Assembly (NCBI GenBank): GCA_045804965.1
Contig: JBJMMD010000031.1
Location: forward strand, 1 to 64,000
DNA from: CAVTUU01 sp045804965
GTDB taxonomy: Bacteria > Chloroflexota > Chloroflexia > Thermomicrobiales > UBA6265
DNA length: 64,000 nt
Reading direction: 5' to 3'
Positions within the stretch are counted from its first letter, which is position 1; each line of letters opens with the position of its first letter. The position numbers were made by a program, and so were the translations under genes. This document shows positions 61,803 through 64,000 of this stretch, one piece after another. The notes under the pieces are model-generated. The model was given only the letters and a program-made list of their open reading frames with translations, was not told where the DNA came from and searched no databases.

Positions 61803-62843
61803 CTAAAAGAGTTGGCCGTTGCCAATGAGCCGGATAAAGGCGGTCATGATGATGTTCAACAGCACCAGTGGGAGCAACACTTTCCAGGCAATTCCCATCA
61901 GCTGATCGTACCGGAATCGAGGTAACGTCCCGCGGAGCCAGACATAGAAAAAGAGGAACAGCACCGTTTTGACGAAAAGCCAAAGCAGGCCGAGTCCCCA
62001 ATGTTCGCTGCCTGGTCCGCTCGTTCCGCCGAGGAAAAGTGTGCTCGCGAAAAGCGAAATCACGATCATCGAGATGTATTCGCCGAGAAAGTAGAACGAG
62101 AATCGGAAGGCCGAGTATTCAGTGTGGAATCCTGAGACAAGTTCTGTTTCGGCTTCGGGCAGATCGAAGGGCGCACGATTCGTCTCTGCCACCGCCGCGA
62201 TCATGAAGATCACGAACGCAAGCGGCTGCGATAGGATGTACCAGTTGCTCACCGAAAATGGGCCGATCTCAAGATTGTCCTGCTGAGCAAGCATGATGCC
62301 CTGCAGGCTCAAGGTGCCTGCCAGCAAGAACACACCCACGAGCGACAAACCGAGGATGATCTCGTAGGAGACAACTTGCGCCGCAGAGCGCAATCCACCG
62401 AGCAACGAATACCGATTCGCGGAGGCCCAAGCGCCGAGAATGATGCCGTACACGCCGACTGAACTGAAAGCGAGAACGAACAACGCGCCGACATTTAAGT
62501 CGGTGATGAACAGGTGAATGTCGCGTCCGAAGAGATGGATGGTTCCCCCGAACGGGATCACCGCCACGGAGACGATCGAAGTGATAAAGATGATCAACGG
62601 AGCGAAATAGAAAACCGGTTTGTCCGCGGCCCGCGGGATGAGGTCTTCCTTGCCGAGCAGTTTGATGCCGTCGGCAATCGGCTGGAGGATGCCCTTCGGA
62701 CCGGTTCGAGTCGGGCCCATCCGATCTTGCATCGCCGCTAAGACCTTGCGTTCGAACAGGGTCATGTAAGCCATGCCGATGAGCAAGACGTTCATGATGA
62801 TGAACGCCACTATGAAGGTGAGCCAGAGTGGCTGGTCACTCAT
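61803..62843 (-). CDS. nuoH: NADH-quinone oxidoreductase subunit H
   Basis: 346 residues with eight helices and the quinone-site motifs: ERKVLAAMQDRMGPTRTGPK, GILQPIADGIKLLGKEDLIP, AAVAETNRAPFDLPEAETEL (the E-rich loop) and GFHTEYSAFRFSFYFLGEY. ATG at 62843 has CGGAGCG upstream; the frame extending to 62951 is not supported. In this cluster it is followed directly by nuoJ, where nuoI would usually lie. Confidence 0.95.
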   Translation of the reverse strand: MSDQPLWLTFIVAFIIMNVLLIGMAYMTLFERKVLAAMQDRMGPTRTGPKGILQPIADGIKLLGKEDLIPRAADKPVFYFAPLIIFITSIVSVAVIPFGGTIHLFGRDIHLFITDLNVGALFVLAFSSVGVYGIILGAWASANRYSLLGGLRSAAQVVSYEIILGLSLVGVFLLAGTLSLQGIMLAQQDNLEIGPFSVSNWYILSQPLAFVIFMIAAVAETNRAPFDLPEAETELVSGFHTEYSAFRFSFYFLGEYISMIVISLFASTLFLGGTSGPGSEHWGLGLLWLFVKTVLFLFFYVWLRGTLPRFRYDQLMGIAWKVLLPLVLLNIIMTAFIRLIGNGQLF

Positions 62844-62955
62844 GCGTCGGGTCGCTCCGTGGTCCTTCTCGCCCGGTTCTCCGCGCGATCGATCAAAAGT
62901 TCCGCCGAGTGGAGATCGTGTCCGCGTACACGGCGTCCACCCTCGCCGCACACTT

Positions 62956-62979
62956 CACGGTCGGCAATTGCCGACCGTG
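62956..62979. promoter_or_regulatory. 24-base perfect palindrome between nuoD and nuoH
   Basis: A self-complementary run centred on GGCAATTGCC with flanking CACGGTC/GACCGTG lies in the 217-base gap. It could be an operator, a processing site that sets different nuoD and nuoH-N levels, or a weak terminator. No loop is present unless the centre unpairs. Confidence 0.5.
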
Positions 62980-63060
62980 TCGCGTCTATGGTACCGCCAT
63001 TCCTCGAACTTGCGCGAGCAGCTCCAAAACTGTACGCGCTTCGCCTTGGCCGCCATCTCG

Positions 63061-64000
63061 TTATCGATCCACTGATCCAAGCACGATGTCGATCGTCCCG
63101 ATCAGCGCCACAACGTCCGCAAGCATCGACCCCTGCGCCATATGTGGAAGGATCGCCAAGTTCACAAAGTCCGGGGCGCGAATGCGGAATCGATACGCAA
63201 TCGGCGTTCCGTCGGACACGAAATAATAGCCGTTTTCGCCTTTAGGATGCTCGACTGCGGCATAGGCTTCGCCAACAGGTGGGCTAAATCCCTTGATCAC
63301 CCAGATGAAGTGCCGCTGCATGTCTTCAGCCGTCGTCATCGTCCCCTTGTGCGGCGGGATGACGTAAGCAGATTCATAAGCCATCAGGGGGCGATCGTCG
63401 TTTTCAACCGCGTCAAGCGCCTGCTTGATGATCCGTAACGCCTGCCGCATTTCTTCCATACGCACGAGATAGCGGTCGTAAACATCGCCGTGCTGTCCGA
63501 GCGGAACTTCGAAATCGAGCCGATCGTAGATGGAGTACGGCATCGCCTTCCGAATGTCGTAATTAATACCGGAACCGCGCAAACATGCGCCGGTCAGCGA
63601 ATATGAAATCGCTGCCTCTGGCGAGATCACGCCGACGCCTTTGGTGCGCGCCATCCAGATCGGATTGGCGCTCAAAAGATCGGCGTACTCCTGCTGCCGG
63701 TCAGGGAAAATCTTGAGAAAGTCGCGAATTAACCCGGGAAGCCCTGGAGGGATTGGGCGTGAAAAACCGCCGATCTCCATCATGTTAGTGGTCAAGCGCG
63801 CGCCGCAGAACGCTTCAAAAATATCGAGAATGATCTCTCGCTCGCGGAAGCAGTACAGCGACATCGACAGCGCGCCGATATCGAGCGCATGGGTGCCGAG
63901 CCAGATGAGATGGGACGCAATCCGGCTCAGCTCGGCCATGATCGTGCGCCAATATTCTGCGCGCTCGGGCGCTTCAACGCCGCACAGTTTTTCGATCGCC
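63061..64000 (-). CDS. nuoD: NADH-quinone oxidoreductase subunit D, 5' end outside the window
   Basis: 313 codons are visible. IASHLIWLGTHALDIGALSM, FREREIILDIFEAFCGARLT, GSGINYDIRKAMPYSIYDRL and the C-terminal ADVVALIGTIDIVLGSVDR define the 49-kDa quinone-site subunit. The reading frame stays open through the right edge (AIEKLCGVEAPERAEYWRTI). About 70-90 N-terminal residues lie beyond 64000. In the gap after its stop, a 33-codon ORF (62955-63056) is probably chance. Confidence 0.93.
   Translation of the reverse strand, partial: AIEKLCGVEAPERAEYWRTIMAELSRIASHLIWLGTHALDIGALSMSLYCFREREIILDIFEAFCGARLTTNMMEIGGFSRPIPPGLPGLIRDFLKIFPDRQQEYADLLSANPIWMARTKGVGVISPEAAISYSLTGACLRGSGINYDIRKAMPYSIYDRLDFEVPLGQHGDVYDRYLVRMEEMRQALRIIKQALDAVENDDRPLMAYESAYVIPPHKGTMTTAEDMQRHFIWVIKGFSPPVGEAYAAVEHPKGENGYYFVSDGTPIAYRFRIRAPDFVNLAILPHMAQGSMLADVVALIGTIDIVLGSVDR

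Noticed and set aside
61213..62001. 262-codon minus-strand ORF across nuoJ and nuoH
   Set aside because: Out of frame with both nuo genes and arginine-rich; nuoJ and nuoH are clear.
1..64000. CRISPR arrays, rRNA or tRNA genes
   Set aside because: Scanning intergenic regions by eye showed no regularly spaced repeats, no cloverleaf with the GTTCGAATC-type T-arm, and no rRNA-like stretch. A tRNA search program could still find a weak one.

Overview
The window looks like one contig of a GC-rich bacterium of the Chloroflexota, most likely Thermomicrobiales or a close relative. This placement is inferred from gene style, not from a marker tree: an exported protein whose Tat-type signal is followed by a QEATPA stretch, a giant NB-ARC/LuxR regulator, two DUF4388 proteins, a long-form HisG, and nuo genes in the order D-H-J-K-L-M-N. 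No rRNA, tRNA or CRISPR array was recognised.

Region 1 (1 to about 16,150) is accessory DNA. It holds a possible hydrolase remnant, a Tat-exported protein, an AlpA-HTH/NB-ARC/TPR/LuxR regulator, a cupin, a carbohydrate ABC transporter (binding protein plus two permeases, no ATPase), a creatininase-family hydrolase, and a tightly packed minus-strand module (10,540-15,988) of plasmid/phage-like genes: zinc-ribbon/HTH protein, small DNA-binding-like proteins, CHC2 zinc-finger primase fragment, D5/SF3-like P-loop ATPase and tail genes. This module abuts a comM (yifB) gene that stops just before its Walker A motif. I read 1-16,150 as a genomic island or integrated element inserted in comM. No recombinase and no comM 3' half are visible here.

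Region 2 (16,153-24,103) begins the core chromosome: comM remnant, the 23S rRNA uridine methyltransferase, then a plus-strand histidine operon hisG-C-B-H-A-F-I(E) with four- to five-base overlaps and a terminator hairpin. hisD is absent.

Region 3 (24,226-36,739) has two DUF4388 proteins, a Wzz-like protein, a polyprenyl-phosphate sugar-1-phosphate transferase, a CxxC HIT hydrolase with a C-terminal extension, an MFS protein, ATP-type PEP carboxykinase, a class III aminotransferase coupled to an M42 peptidase, and a PAP2-type membrane protein.

Region 4 (36,791-55,027) is metabolic and housekeeping: P5C dehydrogenase and a VOC protein, upp plus asparaginase, a GMC oxidoreductase, a small heat-shock protein with a good promoter, an orphan MsmX/UgpC-type ABC ATPase that could energise the transporter of region 1, a KDG-type sugar kinase, thrC-thrB, a sortase, an acid-sugar dehydratase coupled to a DapA-like aldolase, an NfeD/slipin pair, and a GNAT/NUDIX pair.

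Region 5 (55,145-64,000) is the respiratory complex I cluster, minus strand, nuoD(partial)-H-J-K-L-M-N. nuoI is missing between H and J, and no nuoE/F/G lies between D and H. A 64-codon ORF fits exactly between nuoK and nuoL.
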